Source of the DNA: Nocardia australiensis
Lineage (GTDB): Bacteria; Actinomycetota; Actinomycetes; Mycobacteriales; Mycobacteriaceae
Direction of reading: 5' to 3'
NCBI RefSeq assembly: GCF_020733705.1
Contig: NZ_JAJFZM010000016.1
Span: 310,001 to 374,000 of the forward strand
DNA: 64,000 nt
This document shows, piece by piece, positions 23,535-32,325 of the stretch (its first letter is position 1; the number at the start of each line of letters is the position of its first letter). The position numbers and the translations under genes were made by a program. The notes under the pieces are model-generated. The model searched no databases. It was not told where the DNA came from and worked only from the letters and a program-made list of their open reading frames with translations.

Positions 23535-24227
23535 TCAGTCGGCCCAGATGGCGACTTGATCGAGAGTTTCGCGAGCCGTGCGAAACGAGTTGATCGGGTG
23601 ATCGGTATCGGGATAGCCGAAGGAGATGCCCGCGACGACCCGGCGGTGATCCGGAATGCCGAAGTATTCGCGCAGGAATGGCGCATATGACGCGAGGGCG
23701 GCTTGCGGAGCGGCTCCCAGGCCGAGACTGTGCGCGCCGAGCAGGAAGTTGCCGAGGTAGAGCCCGCAGTCGACGGCCCCGTAGACGCCGAGGTCGGCCT
23801 CGCTGGTGACGATCGCGACGTGCGGTGCGTCGAAGAGTTCGAAGTTGCGAATCGCCTGCCGCATGGTCTTCTCGTCGTCGCCCTTGCTGATCCCGACGCT
23901 TGCGTACAGCTGCTTGCCACATTCGCGCCTGCGGTCGCGGTAGACGCCGGTGTATTGCTTCGGAAACGCGAAATCTGGTTCGGGTGTGGACTTTTGGACG
24001 TGATCGAGCAGCTCCTTGCGGAACCGGTCGGTGCCCGCGCCCTCGGTCACCACGACCTGCCACGGCTGGGTGTTGCACCACGATGGCGTTCGCTGCGCCA
24101 GTCGCAGTAGTGACTCGATGGTCTCCCGCGCCACCGGCTGCGGCTGGAACTGCCTGCAGGTCCACCGGTCGTCGAGTATCTGGGACAACACCGCGAACTG
24201 CTCGGGGTCAGTGGTGCTCGGCGCCAT
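23535..24227 (-). CDS. Nitroreductase family FMN-dependent oxidoreductase
   Basis: A 230-residue nitroreductase-fold protein. FMN-binding text includes RWTCRQFQPQPVARETIESL and RTPSWCNTQPWQVVV near the start, and the helix LGVYGAVDCGLYLGNFLLGAH in the middle. The C-terminal segment ISFGYPDTDHPINSFRTARETL is standard. It would use NAD(P)H to reduce nitro or quinone compounds. A short palindrome lies 16 bp upstream of its start. Substrate unknown. Confidence 0.85.
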   Translation of the reverse strand: MAPSTTDPEQFAVLSQILDDRWTCRQFQPQPVARETIESLLRLAQRTPSWCNTQPWQVVVTEGAGTDRFRKELLDHVQKSTPEPDFAFPKQYTGVYRDRRRECGKQLYASVGISKGDDEKTMRQAIRNFELFDAPHVAIVTSEADLGVYGAVDCGLYLGNFLLGAHSLGLGAAPQAALASYAPFLREYFGIPDHRRVVAGISFGYPDTDHPINSFRTARETLDQVAIWAD

Positions 24228-24242
24228 GGCGTTCCTCCGTAA

Positions 24243-24257
24243 GTCTCATTTTGAGAC
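24243..24257. promoter_or_regulatory. Palindrome in the nitroreductase promoter
   Basis: GTCTCA, TTT, TGAGAC: a perfect 6-bp dyad with a 3-bp spacer, 16 bp upstream of the nitroreductase start and near the divergent methylase gene. It is the best operator candidate for a regulator of this gene, possibly the HxlR protein. Confidence 0.55.
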
Positions 24258-24347
24258 TGAACGCTAGCATTGAAGGTCTCCGGTCGGTTGGCGCGAGTCG
24301 CTCGCGCCACGCGGTTCAATGCCGATAGACGGGGCACAATCCCTGGC

Positions 24348-26300
24348 ATGGGATCCGAGATCGCCGCCGCGCGGGATCGAAAGCGGCACGGCAGGCACTA
24401 CACGCCGCCCGCCCTGGCGCGATTTCTAGCCCGGCGACTACTCGAGCATGTACCGCGAAACGGGTCCGCCGGTGTGCTGCGAGTGCTGGATCCCGCCTGC
24501 GGGGATGGCGAGTTACTGCTGGCGCTGCATCGGGAGGCGGCGGCCGCGTTGCCGGGGACGCGGCTGGAGTTGGTCGGATACGACCTGGACGACGACGCGC
24601 TGCGGGTGGTGCGGCAGCGAGCGGGTGCGGAAGGCGTGGCCATCGATGGTCATGTCGGCGACTTTCTGACCGTGTCCGAGGCCATCGCGGACGGATGCTT
24701 CGATGTCGTCATTACGAACCCGCCGTATGTCCGGACCCAGCAGTTGGGTGGGGAGACCGCGCGGCTGCTGAGTAAGCGATTCGGACTGAGCGGGCGGATC
24801 GATCTCACCCATCCGTTCGTCGCGATCACCGCTCGACTGCTGTGTCCAGGCGGGGCACTCGGATTGTTGTGCGCCAACCGGTTTCTCACCACAAAGGCGG
24901 GCGCTAACGTTCGCGGACTGTTGCTTTCCGAGCTGGCTCCGGTCGAACTGTACGACCTCGGCGACACCAGACTGTTCGACGCGGCCGTGCTGCCCGCTGT
25001 CACCATCGCGACGCGCTCGCTCCGAGACGCCCCTTGCCGCTATGTGTCGGCCTACGAGGCGGACGATGACGAAACCGCCGATGATGCTGACCTTTTCGAA
25101 GCACTGGTCGGAATAGCCGACCGTCTGATTACCCACAACGGGCGGAATTTCGCCGTGCGGGTCGGCAGCTTGGCAACCGGCGATGCGGCGCCCGCGTGCG
25201 TATCGGGGGCCGCGACGGTACCGTCGGCCGATGTCGGAGTGGGCGAGAGTTCCAGTGGCAGTGACCAGTTCGATATCGGCGATGGAGCCGGTGTCGACGG
25301 GATGGCTGCGGGACGAGCGTGGCGGATGTCGCGGCCGGGGGTGGATGACTGGCTGGCGCGCGTAGCGGCGAGGACATGGAAGACGTTCGGGGAGGTGGCG
25401 CCGATCCGGGTGGGGATCAAGACGACCGCGGACCGGGTGTTCATTTCGGATCGGTGGGAGCAGGCGGACCCGCGTCCGGAGCCGGAGTTGTTGTTCGACT
25501 TGATTACTCATCACGATCTCGGGCCTTGGCGGATTCGTCGTGATCGCGACACCCGCGTGCTGTACCCCTACGACATCACCGAACTGCGGCGGGTACCCGT
25601 CGACTTGGCCGAATTCCCCGGTGCCGCAGCATATTTGCGGACCCATGAGGAGATCCTGTCCGGTCGGAAATATGTGACAGCGAGTGGGCGTGCGTGGTTC
25701 GAGATATGGGTGCCACAGCGACCGCATCTGTGGCAGGTGCCGAAACTGGTATTTCCTGATATCAGCGTGCGGCCACGGTTCGCGCTGGACCGGTCCGGGG
25801 CGGTAGTGAATGGCGACTGCTATTGGATGTCGTTGTCGGACATCGGTATTCGCGGTGATGCCGATATGTTGGCGTATCTGCTGATGGGTGTCGCGAATTC
25901 GGCGCTCGGCCTGCGCTTCTACGATGCGGTCTGCGGGAATCGGCTGTATTCGGGTCGGCGGCGGTGGATTACCCAATATGTGTCGCGCCTGCCGTTACCG
26001 GATCCGACCCGGTGCTCCGGAATTGTCGAATTGGTCACCGAATTCGTCGAGGGCGGGCGCGTGCCCGACGCCGAGGCGGCACGAATGCTCGACGATCGAG
26101 TCGCCGTCGCGTTCGGTGTCGGGTCAGCCTGCGACGCCGATCATCGGCAGCAGGATGCGGCGGGCGAAATCGCGTCCGGCTTCGAGGTCATCGAGTGGGA
26201 TGAGTCCGTCCGGGGTCAGCGCCAGCGACAGGGCCAGCCGGGCCATGATCTCGGCGACCAGGTCGGCGTCGAAGTCCTCGGTAGCGTCGGTCGGCCGTAA
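24348..26300 (+). CDS. Orphan adenine-type DNA methyltransferase (Eco57I/TaqI-like)
   Basis: A 650-residue protein starting at ATG 24348, with methylase motif I as LDPACGDGELLLAL and motif IV as ITNPPYVRTQQL, which is typical of N6-adenine methylases of the Eco57I/TaqI-like group. The C-terminal half (WKTFGEVAPIRVGIKTTAD, FPDISVRPRFALD, LRFYDAVCGNRLYSGRRRWITQYV) resembles the target-recognition region of type IIG enzymes, but no PD-(D/E)xK nuclease part is visible at the N-terminus, so it looks methylase-only. No restriction partner is adjacent. The last 59 residues are read across the 3' end of the antisense TetR gene and have unusual Gln/Gly composition, suggesting the original stop was lost. 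Confidence 0.75.
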   Translation: MGSEIAAARDRKRHGRHYTPPALARFLARRLLEHVPRNGSAGVLRVLDPACGDGELLLALHREAAAALPGTRLELVGYDLDDDALRVVRQRAGAEGVAIDGHVGDFLTVSEAIADGCFDVVITNPPYVRTQQLGGETARLLSKRFGLSGRIDLTHPFVAITARLLCPGGALGLLCANRFLTTKAGANVRGLLLSELAPVELYDLGDTRLFDAAVLPAVTIATRSLRDAPCRYVSAYEADDDETADDADLFEALVGIADRLITHNGRNFAVRVGSLATGDAAPACVSGAATVPSADVGVGESSSGSDQFDIGDGAGVDGMAAGRAWRMSRPGVDDWLARVAARTWKTFGEVAPIRVGIKTTADRVFISDRWEQADPRPEPELLFDLITHHDLGPWRIRRDRDTRVLYPYDITELRRVPVDLAEFPGAAAYLRTHEEILSGRKYVTASGRAWFEIWVPQRPHLWQVPKLVFPDISVRPRFALDRSGAVVNGDCYWMSLSDIGIRGDADMLAYLLMGVANSALGLRFYDAVCGNRLYSGRRRWITQYVSRLPLPDPTRCSGIVELVTEFVEGGRVPDAEAARMLDDRVAVAFGVGSACDADHRQQDAAGEIASGFEVIEWDESVRGQRQRQGQPGHDLGDQVGVEVLGSVGRP

Positions 26301-26741
26301 CTCTCGCAGCTTAGTGGCCAGGTAAATGCGCCCGACCGCGATGATCGGCCCCGCATCGGTGGTCAGGCGCGGCAGGATGAGATCGGGCTCGGTGCGCAAA
26401 AGCCTGCGCAGCAGTTCGTTACCCGCGATGGCGCTGATGAATGCGACGAAGATCTCGACCAGTTGGTCGTCACTGTCAGCGACGGTCCGCACGCGTTCGT
26501 CGATCTCGGCGACAAAACGCTGCGCCTCGCGCAGGCTGACCGCCTCGACCAGATCGTTCTTCGATTCGAACCGGCGATACAGGGTTGCCGGGCTGATGCC
26601 CGCGCGCCGCGCGATCTCGCCCATGCTGGTGCGCTTGATGCCGAAGTCCAGGAACGCCGACAGCGCGCTCTCCAGCAGCTGCTCGCCGTCCTTGACGGGA
26701 TTGTCGAGGATGCGCTCGAGCATGGACGGGACGGTGGGCAT
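26124..26741 (-). CDS. TetR-family transcriptional regulator
   Basis: A 205-residue TetR protein. The HTH reads SAFLDFGIKRTSMGEIARRAGISPATLYRRF, followed by the ligand-binding helical body. The start ATG 26741 follows GGAGACC. Its 3' end overlaps the methylase gene by 177 bp on the opposite strand, which is unusual; the TetR C-terminus (DDLEAGRDFARRILLPMIGV) looks normal, so it is the methylase that has been extended. Ligand and target genes unknown. Confidence 0.85.
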   Translation of the reverse strand: MPTVPSMLERILDNPVKDGEQLLESALSAFLDFGIKRTSMGEIARRAGISPATLYRRFESKNDLVEAVSLREAQRFVAEIDERVRTVADSDDQLVEIFVAFISAIAGNELLRRLLRTEPDLILPRLTTDAGPIIAVGRIYLATKLRELRPTDATEDFDADLVAEIMARLALSLALTPDGLIPLDDLEAGRDFARRILLPMIGVAG

Positions 26742-26860
26742 CAGGTCTCCAGTCGATTCGGCGCGGGGCGCTGATGACGCGCGCTACCGCGACGGTATGG
26801 GCGATGGACGACCAGTATCTCACCGGGTTGCGCTGCGGTGACCGGCGAGTTGCTTGCGAA

Positions 26861-27046
26861 CTACTGTCGCGGAAGATCCAGCTCCGCCATCTCTTGTTCG
26901 ATGGCATTGGCCGCGAAATCGACCCCATTGGAACGCAATTCGTGGACTCGGCGCTGCAGCGCCTCGATACCGCCTGGCTGGGCCGCGATATCGGCCACGC
27001 TGATCCGCCGCTGCAGCCGGTGCATACTCGGTTGTCCGTACGCCAC
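26861..27046 (-). CDS. Small conserved-looking hypothetical protein
   Basis: A 61-residue protein chosen from the GTG at 27046 because a perfect AGGAGG (27054-27059) precedes it by 7 bp. It reads HRLQRRISVADIAAQPGGIE, ALQRRVHELRSNGVDFAAN and ends EQEMAELDLPRQ, a charged helical protein. I do not recognise it. It lies just upstream of the TetR gene on the same strand, 119 bp apart, and might be co-transcribed with it. Confidence 0.45.
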   Translation of the reverse strand: MAYGQPSMHRLQRRISVADIAAQPGGIEALQRRVHELRSNGVDFAANAIEQEMAELDLPRQ

Positions 27047-27211
27047 CGTGAAACCTCCTACCCGCACGCGCCGGTCCGCCATTGCTGACGGGCGCCCTGC
27101 CGTGCTACGAGCCGCACGGCGGCGGTGTCGACAGGGGACCCCTCGACACCGGACACGCTGGCAAAATGTTATCAGCGATTCCTGTTGGACACTTGACTAG
27201 TGTGCGCTGAC

Positions 27212-27727
27212 TCACAGTATCCGCGCGTCGCGGTGGTTGGCCATGTTGTGTAGGTACACAGCGCCGTTGAGTCGAATGCCTTCGCGCTCGGACTCGCCGA
27301 GTTCGCGCCGCACCTTGCCCGGCACTCCCGCGACCAAGGAACCCGGCGGAATCTGCGCGCCCTCGGGGATAAGCGCATTGGCCGCGATGAGGCTGCCCGC
27401 TCCGATCACCGCGCCGTTGAGCACCGTCGCTCCCATACCGACCAGCACATCGTCGCCGACCGTGCACCCGTGCAGGATCGCATTGTGTCCCACCGAAACT
27501 CCCGTGCCGACCGTCAGCCGGAATCCGGGATCGGCATGCAGCACGCACCCGTCCTGGATGTTCGTCCTGGCGCCGACCTCGATCGACTCGAGGTCACCCC
27601 GCAACACCGCGCCGTACCAAATGCTCACCTCGGCGGCGAGTCGCACCCGCCCGATCACGGTCGCGTTGGGCGCGATCCACGCACTGTCGTCGACTTCCGG
27701 CGCGAACTCACCGACCTGAATCCTCAT
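27212..27727 (-). CDS. Gamma-carbonic-anhydrase-like (PaaY/YrdA) hexapeptide-repeat protein
   Basis: A 171-residue left-handed beta-helix protein. Repeated hexapeptides are seen, such as IAPNATVIGRVRLAAEVSIWYGA and GARTNIQDGCVLH, with metal-ligand histidines in VLHADPG and VGHNAILHG. It starts at ATG 27727. These proteins bind zinc or iron and belong to the gamma class of carbonic anhydrases, though many homologues have other acyl-CoA-linked roles. No neighbour settles the role. Length is normal. Confidence 0.85.
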   Translation of the reverse strand: MRIQVGEFAPEVDDSAWIAPNATVIGRVRLAAEVSIWYGAVLRGDLESIEVGARTNIQDGCVLHADPGFRLTVGTGVSVGHNAILHGCTVGDDVLVGMGATVLNGAVIGAGSLIAANALIPEGAQIPPGSLVAGVPGKVRRELGESEREGIRLNGAVYLHNMANHRDARIL

Positions 27728-27795
27728 GCGAAAAACGTAGCGAGGCCGCAACCGGGGGAACCCGGCGGGTCGTGCTGGTCGACCGGCACGGCGTC

Positions 27796-28060
27796 TCACC
27801 CCGCGTCGACGTGCCGGTCCGCGCTGGCATCGTGGGTCGGGCGGGTCCGCTGAATACTCGCGTCAGCGGTTTGGAACTGCGCGCGGTGTGCGGCGGGACA
27901 GGTGCCGAGAATGCGATGGAAGTGGTGTCGGAGGCTGACGGCGGTGCCGAAGCCGGTGTCGGTGGCGATGCGGTCCACAGTGTCGGGTGCTCGATTCGAG
28001 CAGTAGGCGGGCGCAGTCGGTGCGCTGATGCATCTCATTCGTGACGCCGCACCGTGGTCG
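27796..28060 (-). pseudogene. AraC/GlxA-family regulator remnant with a frameshift
   Basis: Two minus-strand frames together give the C-terminal HTH of a GlxA-type AraC regulator: one frame carries RTDCARLLLESS, then the other continues DTVDRIATDTGFGTAVSLRHHF, HRILGTCPAAHRAQF. The break between them is a frameshift near 28000. The N-terminal sensor domain (about 200 residues) is absent, so this is a decayed piece of a regulator gene. Confidence 0.65.
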
Positions 28061-28162
28061 CGGGTGTCGGATCCGTTGTGACCAGGGTGTTCGTAAAGGT
28101 TGGTCGAGGTCGAGCGCGCGGCGTTCGTGGCATCGGCGGAGTATCTGGTCCACGATGGCGAT

Positions 28163-29275
28163 ATGAGGATCGGAATTCCACGGGAGGTCAAGGAGCAGGA
28201 GTTTCGGGTCGCGCTGACGCCGGCGGGGGCCGGGGAGTTGGTGCGTCACGGGCACCAGGTGCTCGTCGAGGCGGGTGCGGGGGTGGGGTCGGGATTCGTG
28301 GATTCCGCCTACGGCGCGGCGGGAGCGCGACTGCTGTCCACCGCCGACGAGGTTTGGGGGGCCGAGCTGATTTTGAAGGTCAAGGAGCCGATCGCGCAGG
28401 AATATCCGCGAATGCGGCGCGAGCAGGTCCTGTTCACCTTTTTGCACCTGGCCGCGTCACGGGCCTGCACCGACGCGATTCTGCGGTCCGGAATTACCGC
28501 GATCGCCTACGAGACGGTGCGCGCGGCCGACGGTTCGCTGCCGCTGCTCGCGCCGATGAGTGAGGTCGCGGGCAAGCTCGGCACCCAGGTCGGGGCGTAT
28601 CACCTGATGGCGCCGCTCGGCGGTGCCGGTGTGCTGCTCGGTGGTGTGCCCGGTGTCCGTCCGGCGGATGTGGTGGTGCTCGGCGGCGGTGTCGCCGGGA
28701 CGAACGCTGCTGTGGTCGCGGCCGGCATGGGGGCGAAAGTTGCTGTGCTGGATACGAATCTGGTTCGGTTGCGTGAGCTGGATGCCCGATTCCAAGGGCG
28801 GGTCACCACACTCGCCTCGAATGCCGTCACGATCGAGCAGGTGGTACCGGCCGCGGATCTCGTTATCGGTTCGGTGCTGGTGCCCGGCGCGCGGGCGCCG
28901 AGACTCGTCTCGGAGGAGCTGGTGGCCGCAATGCGCCCCGGATCGGTGCTGGTGGACATCGCGATAGATCAAGGCGGTTGCTTGGCCGGCTCTCATCCGA
29001 CAACCCACGCGAATCCCACCTTTCGTGTGGCCGATTCGCTGTTCTACTGCGTGGCCAATATGCCGGGCGCGGTACCGCACACCTCGACCGTGGCCCTCAC
29101 CAACGCGACGCTGCCATACGTGCGCGCCATCGCCGACCACGGCTGGCGCGCGGCCTGCGCGGCACACCCGGATCTCGCGTCGGGGCTCACCGCGGACGCG
29201 GGCCGCTTGATGTCGGTGGAAGTTGCTGCCGCACATGGGTATACGGCATTGGATCCGGTGGGCCCGCGAGACTGA
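28163..29275 (+). CDS. ald: Alanine dehydrogenase
   Basis: A 370-residue protein opening MRIGIPREVKEQEFRVALTP, with the substrate-binding residues in the conserved N-terminal block and the NAD site GGGVAGTNAAVVAAGMGAKV around residue 180, plus VDIAIDQGGCLAGSHPTTHANP near 270. These match the alanine dehydrogenase family. It interconverts L-alanine with pyruvate and ammonia, and in mycobacteria it also serves redox balance. It starts at ATG 28163. The region upstream holds the broken AraC gene; no AldR regulator is seen next to it. Confidence 0.93.
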   Translation: MRIGIPREVKEQEFRVALTPAGAGELVRHGHQVLVEAGAGVGSGFVDSAYGAAGARLLSTADEVWGAELILKVKEPIAQEYPRMRREQVLFTFLHLAASRACTDAILRSGITAIAYETVRAADGSLPLLAPMSEVAGKLGTQVGAYHLMAPLGGAGVLLGGVPGVRPADVVVLGGGVAGTNAAVVAAGMGAKVAVLDTNLVRLRELDARFQGRVTTLASNAVTIEQVVPAADLVIGSVLVPGARAPRLVSEELVAAMRPGSVLVDIAIDQGGCLAGSHPTTHANPTFRVADSLFYCVANMPGAVPHTSTVALTNATLPYVRAIADHGWRAACAAHPDLASGLTADAGRLMSVEVAAAHGYTALDPVGPRD

Positions 29276-29370
29276 TTCGGCACGATCGTCCGACTGTTCT
29301 GCCCGATCCGATGTTTCGCGGCGGGGCGATGGTCGCACTGGGAGTTGTTGCGGCGCAGGGATATACGGAT

Positions 29371-29903
29371 TCACGGGCGACGGGTCGATGCGCGGAAACG
29401 GGCGGCCTCCTCGAGGAGGCCGCCCGTTCGTGGATGCGTTATTCCGTTGCGGGGTTGGGGTTGGGGGTTGGGGTCGGCGCCGAGGTACCAGTCGGGCGTG
29501 CCGCCGGTCGGAAGGTCGCGGAGTTTGTCGGGGTTGCGGACGATATCGATGGCGACGATGCGGCCCGCGTCGACGGTGAAGGCGACTACGCCGGCGTGGG
29601 TGCCATCGAAGACGACGAGACCCGGGCGGCCGTTGACCAGGACCGCGCGGCCCCACGCGCCCGTGCCAGTCGCCCGGTCACCGTGGTCAGCCAAGCCCGG
29701 AGGTTGTCGATCTCGCCCGCCTTCCCGGCCTCGTACTGGCGCTGCAGCCGCAGCCACGCCTCCTGCACCACATCGTCGGCGTCGGTCAGGCTACCCAGAT
29801 TGCTATAGGCAAGCCTGCGCAGATACGGCCGATGCTCCTCGAATTGCCGGGCCAATTCAGCCTGGTCGATGGGCGGGGATTCGGAAGGCTGGTCGAATGT
29901 CAC
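29371..29903 (-). pseudogene. ECF sigma factor (SigJ-like) with an internal deletion and frameshift
   Basis: The 5' part (from ATG 29903) encodes a region-2 helix set: AELARQFEEHRPYLRRLAYS, LTDADDVVQEAWLRLQRQYE, LRAWLTTVTGRLARAR. After that the coding sense jumps frame and reads NGRPGLVVFDGTHAGVVAF, VDAGRIVAIDIVRNPDKL, which is the SnoaL-like C-terminal domain of SigJ-type factors. Region 4 (the DNA-binding part) is missing. The gene has lost about half its length and cannot be a working sigma factor. Confidence 0.75.
29397..29428. terminator. Perfect 32-bp palindrome at the ald/sigma junction
   Basis: Two 16-bp arms (AACGGGCGGCCTCCTC and its complement) with no spacer, lying 122-153 bp after the ald stop, at the 3' end of the sigma pseudogene. 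It could act as a bidirectional terminator; TT on either side is the only T content, so the assignment is uncertain. Confidence 0.55.
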
Positions 29904-29990
29904 GGTCCCGCCGTTCGGTCATGGGTCCCTATCGGGGACAAGTTCAGGATGGTCATCAGGGTGACGACGCGAGGACGGTGAGTGTGACAT

Positions 29991-30120
29991 GGTCGCGGCG
30001 CGACAGTGTTGTACGGGGTCGCGGCGCGACAGTGTTGTACGGGGTCGCGGCGCGACAGTGTTGTACGGGGTCGCGGCGCGACAGTGTTGTACGGGGTCGC
30101 GGCGCGACAGTGTCGTGCGG
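29991..30120. repeat. 26-bp tandem repeat, five copies
   Basis: A 26-bp unit repeats at 29991, 30017, 30043, 30069 and 30095. The first four are identical and the last has two changes. Each unit contains the perfect dyad GTCGCG-G-CGCGAC followed by AGTGTTGTACGG. The unit is not a multiple of three, so it is not a protein repeat; the surrounding 440 bp (29904-30343) have no gene I can support. Role unknown: iteron-like, binding array or minisatellite. Confidence 0.85.
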
Positions 30121-30343
30121 GAGTGCCGAGTGCGGTCGCTCCTGGTCTCGGTCGAACGCCGATCGGCCCGCCATCCGCCTCGCTCCCGCTGCGGCCCGTG
30201 CCCTGACAGCGCCGATTCGATCCGCCGATCCTTCGCCGGAAGCCGGAGTCTGGCGTCGATCGCTGTTATGTATGTACGTCGTTTCCGGTGTTGTTGTCGG
30301 AGGGGCGCGCGAAGGTGTGGCCGGGACCGGTTACTCTCGCACG

Positions 30344-31288
30344 GTGTCTACCGGGACTTCGACCGCTGCCGGCCTGCTGCTCGGATTCGGGCTCGACCGC
30401 TTGTTAGGTGACCCGCGGCGGTGGCATCCGGTGGCTGGATTCGGGTATGCGGCAAGCGCACTCGAATCCGTTACGTACTCGGATCGGCGGTCGGCGGGCG
30501 TGCTGCACGAAGCGCTGGGTGTGGGCGCGGTGATCGCGGTCGGGTTCGGTGTGCGGCGTGGTGGGGTTGTGGCGACGGCGTTGGCCACCTGGGCGGTGCT
30601 GGGTGGACGCAGCTTGGCGCGCACCGGTCGAGAGATGGCCGATCGGCTGGAATCCGGTGATCTGGCCGCCGCGCGGGCATTGCTGCCGTCGCTGTGTGGG
30701 CGCGACCCCGAGGTGCTCGACGCGGACGGATTGGCCTGCGCCGCATTGGAATCCATCGCCGAGAACACCTCCGACGCGACGGTGGCGCCGCTGCTGTGGG
30801 GCGCGGCAACCGGTGTGCCCGGCCTGCTGGGCTACCGCGCGATCAACACCCTCGACGCGATGATCGGCTACCGCAATGACCGCTACGAGCGATTCGGCTG
30901 GGCCGCGGCCCGCATCGACGATCTGGCGAACCTGGTGCCCGCCCGCGTAACCGGTCTGCTCACCGCGGCCGCGGCCCCGCTCGTCGGTGGACGTCCCGTT
31001 ACCGCGCTGCGCGCCTGGCATCGGGACGCGGCGAAACACCCCAGCCCCAACGCGGGTGTAGTCGAGGCATCGATGGCTGGGGCACTCGGTGTCCGGCTGG
31101 GTGGCAAAACCCAATACCGGTACGGCATCGAGCTGCGGCCCACCCTCGGCGATGGTCCGTCCCCCACCGTCCCCGACCTCCGCCGCGCTATCCGCATATC
31201 AGAGGCAGTACAGGTGGCCGCCGCCCTGACGGCCGCCACCTGGGCGATCCTGCGTCCCCGCCGCGGGTCATCGCCGAGTGGCACATGA
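30344..31288 (+). CDS. cobD: Adenosylcobinamide-phosphate synthase (CobD/CbiB)
   Basis: A 314-residue membrane protein of the vitamin B12 pathway, joining an aminopropanol side chain to adenosylcobyric acid. It starts at GTG 30344 (STAAGLLLGFGLDRLLGDPRRWHPVAGFG) and has the signature SIAENTSDATVAPLLWGA with YRAINTLDAMIGYRN, and PARVTGLLTAAAAPL. Length and hydrophobic profile are normal. In M. tuberculosis the same gene lies between ptpA/SURF1 and ahpE. It partners the cobC gene further along the window. Confidence 0.92.
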   Translation: MSTGTSTAAGLLLGFGLDRLLGDPRRWHPVAGFGYAASALESVTYSDRRSAGVLHEALGVGAVIAVGFGVRRGGVVATALATWAVLGGRSLARTGREMADRLESGDLAAARALLPSLCGRDPEVLDADGLACAALESIAENTSDATVAPLLWGAATGVPGLLGYRAINTLDAMIGYRNDRYERFGWAAARIDDLANLVPARVTGLLTAAAAPLVGGRPVTALRAWHRDAAKHPSPNAGVVEASMAGALGVRLGGKTQYRYGIELRPTLGDGPSPTVPDLRRAIRISEAVQVAAALTAATWAILRPRRGSSPSGT

Positions 31289-31329
31289 TTGCGGCGAACG
31301 TCGAGTAGCCGACTCTGCATGTGCCACTC
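31276..31329. terminator. Inverted repeat spanning the cobD stop codon
   Basis: GAGTGGCACAT at 31276-31286 and ATGTGCCACTC at 31319-31329, with a 32-bp loop. The first arm includes the start of the TGA stop. It may fold as a long-loop hairpin and end transcription, or be a binding site; no T-tract is present. The 180-bp region to the SURF1 gene (31289-31470) otherwise shows nothing. Confidence 0.45.
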
Positions 31330-31470
31330 GCCAGGCGACCAGTGCGTGGGACGGTGGGGGACCTGGATGGTCGCGCGGAGGTGTGATCCCGACATCCGGC
31401 CGTGGGTCGCACGGTGCCGGGTGAACAGGTCAGGATCGAATGCGCTCGCAGCTGTCCAATCGTGGCGAGG

Positions 31471-32325
31471 TCAGCGGTTGCTGCCGTAGCGGTCGGCCAG
31501 ACGTTGTTCTTTGGTAGCGGCTGGGGTTGGGGCGACTTCAGGGGCCGGGGTGGGGATGGCGGGCTTTTCCTTGCGGCGTTCGCGGATTTCGGCGAAGACG
31601 AAGTAGCCGAGGCCGAGGGGAGCCATGATGCCGAAGGCCAGCCATTGCAGGCCGTAGGAGAGGTACGGCCCCGCGTCGAGTTGGGGCAGTGGGGTAGGGG
31701 TGAACGCGCCGGGCTGCTTCTCGTCGAGCTGCAGGTAGCCGCCGCGTTCGCCGGTGGGGATCGCGGTCAGCGGCTGTTGCAGGACGATTGCTTCCTGATC
31801 GGTATCGATCGTGTAGACCTGCCGGTAGCCGTCTTGGACGCTCGGGTCTTTGCCGGGGGTGACCCCCTCGGACATGCGCACCCTGGCCTCGATATGTTGC
31901 GATCCGGCGGGCGGCTCGGGGATCTGCGGCGGGCGGGTCCCGTCGACAGCGGCGACGAGACCGCGATCGACGAGTAGGACGCGGCCGTCGTCGAGCCGGA
32001 AGGTGGACAGCACGGCGTAGCCGGGAGCACCGTCGAGATGGCGGAGCCGGACCAGCACCGTCGAATCCGGCAGGTAGCTGCCCGTAGCGGTGACACGGCT
32101 CCATTCGACGGGCGAATCGTTGCCGGTGTCATCGAGGACAGCGGTGATGTCGATCGGTGCAGCGTCAACCGAATCGGCGATCAGCTGGTTGCGGTGCGCG
32201 GTCGAGGTGTTCTTGCCGAGCTGCCACGGCGCGAGGACGGTGAAGCACAGGTAGGCGAACCCGGCGACCACCACAGCCAGGATCAGCCAGCTCGGTCGCA
32301 GTAAGAAGGTCAGTCTGCGCATCAC
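31471..32325 (-). CDS. SURF1-family cytochrome oxidase assembly protein
   Basis: A 284-residue membrane protein with an N-terminal anchor (PSWLILAVVVAGFAYLCFTVLAPWQLGKN), the SURF1 motif around SVDAAPIDITAVLDDTGNDSP, RLRHLDGAPGYAVLSTFRLDDGRVLLVDRGLV, and a second transmembrane helix YGLQWLAFGIMAPLGLGYFV. It is expected to help assemble cytochrome c oxidase. It overlaps the start of the phosphatase gene by 4 bp (ATGA), so they are translated together. The same pair (ptpA, SURF1) is found in mycobacteria. C-terminal 35 residues are Pro/Ala-rich. Confidence 0.9.
   Translation of the reverse strand: MMRRLTFLLRPSWLILAVVVAGFAYLCFTVLAPWQLGKNTSTAHRNQLIADSVDAAPIDITAVLDDTGNDSPVEWSRVTATGSYLPDSTVLVRLRHLDGAPGYAVLSTFRLDDGRVLLVDRGLVAAVDGTRPPQIPEPPAGSQHIEARVRMSEGVTPGKDPSVQDGYRQVYTIDTDQEAIVLQQPLTAIPTGERGGYLQLDEKQPGAFTPTPLPQLDAGPYLSYGLQWLAFGIMAPLGLGYFVFAEIRERRKEKPAIPTPAPEVAPTPAATKEQRLADRYGSNR

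Noticed and set aside
28050..28162. Lrp/AldR-type regulator gene upstream of ald
   Set aside because: Frames on the minus strand here are not protein-like except for the AraC remnant; no Lrp motif was found.
29991..30120. 26-bp repeats as a CRISPR array
   Set aside because: Repeats are contiguous with no unique spacers and no cas genes are near.
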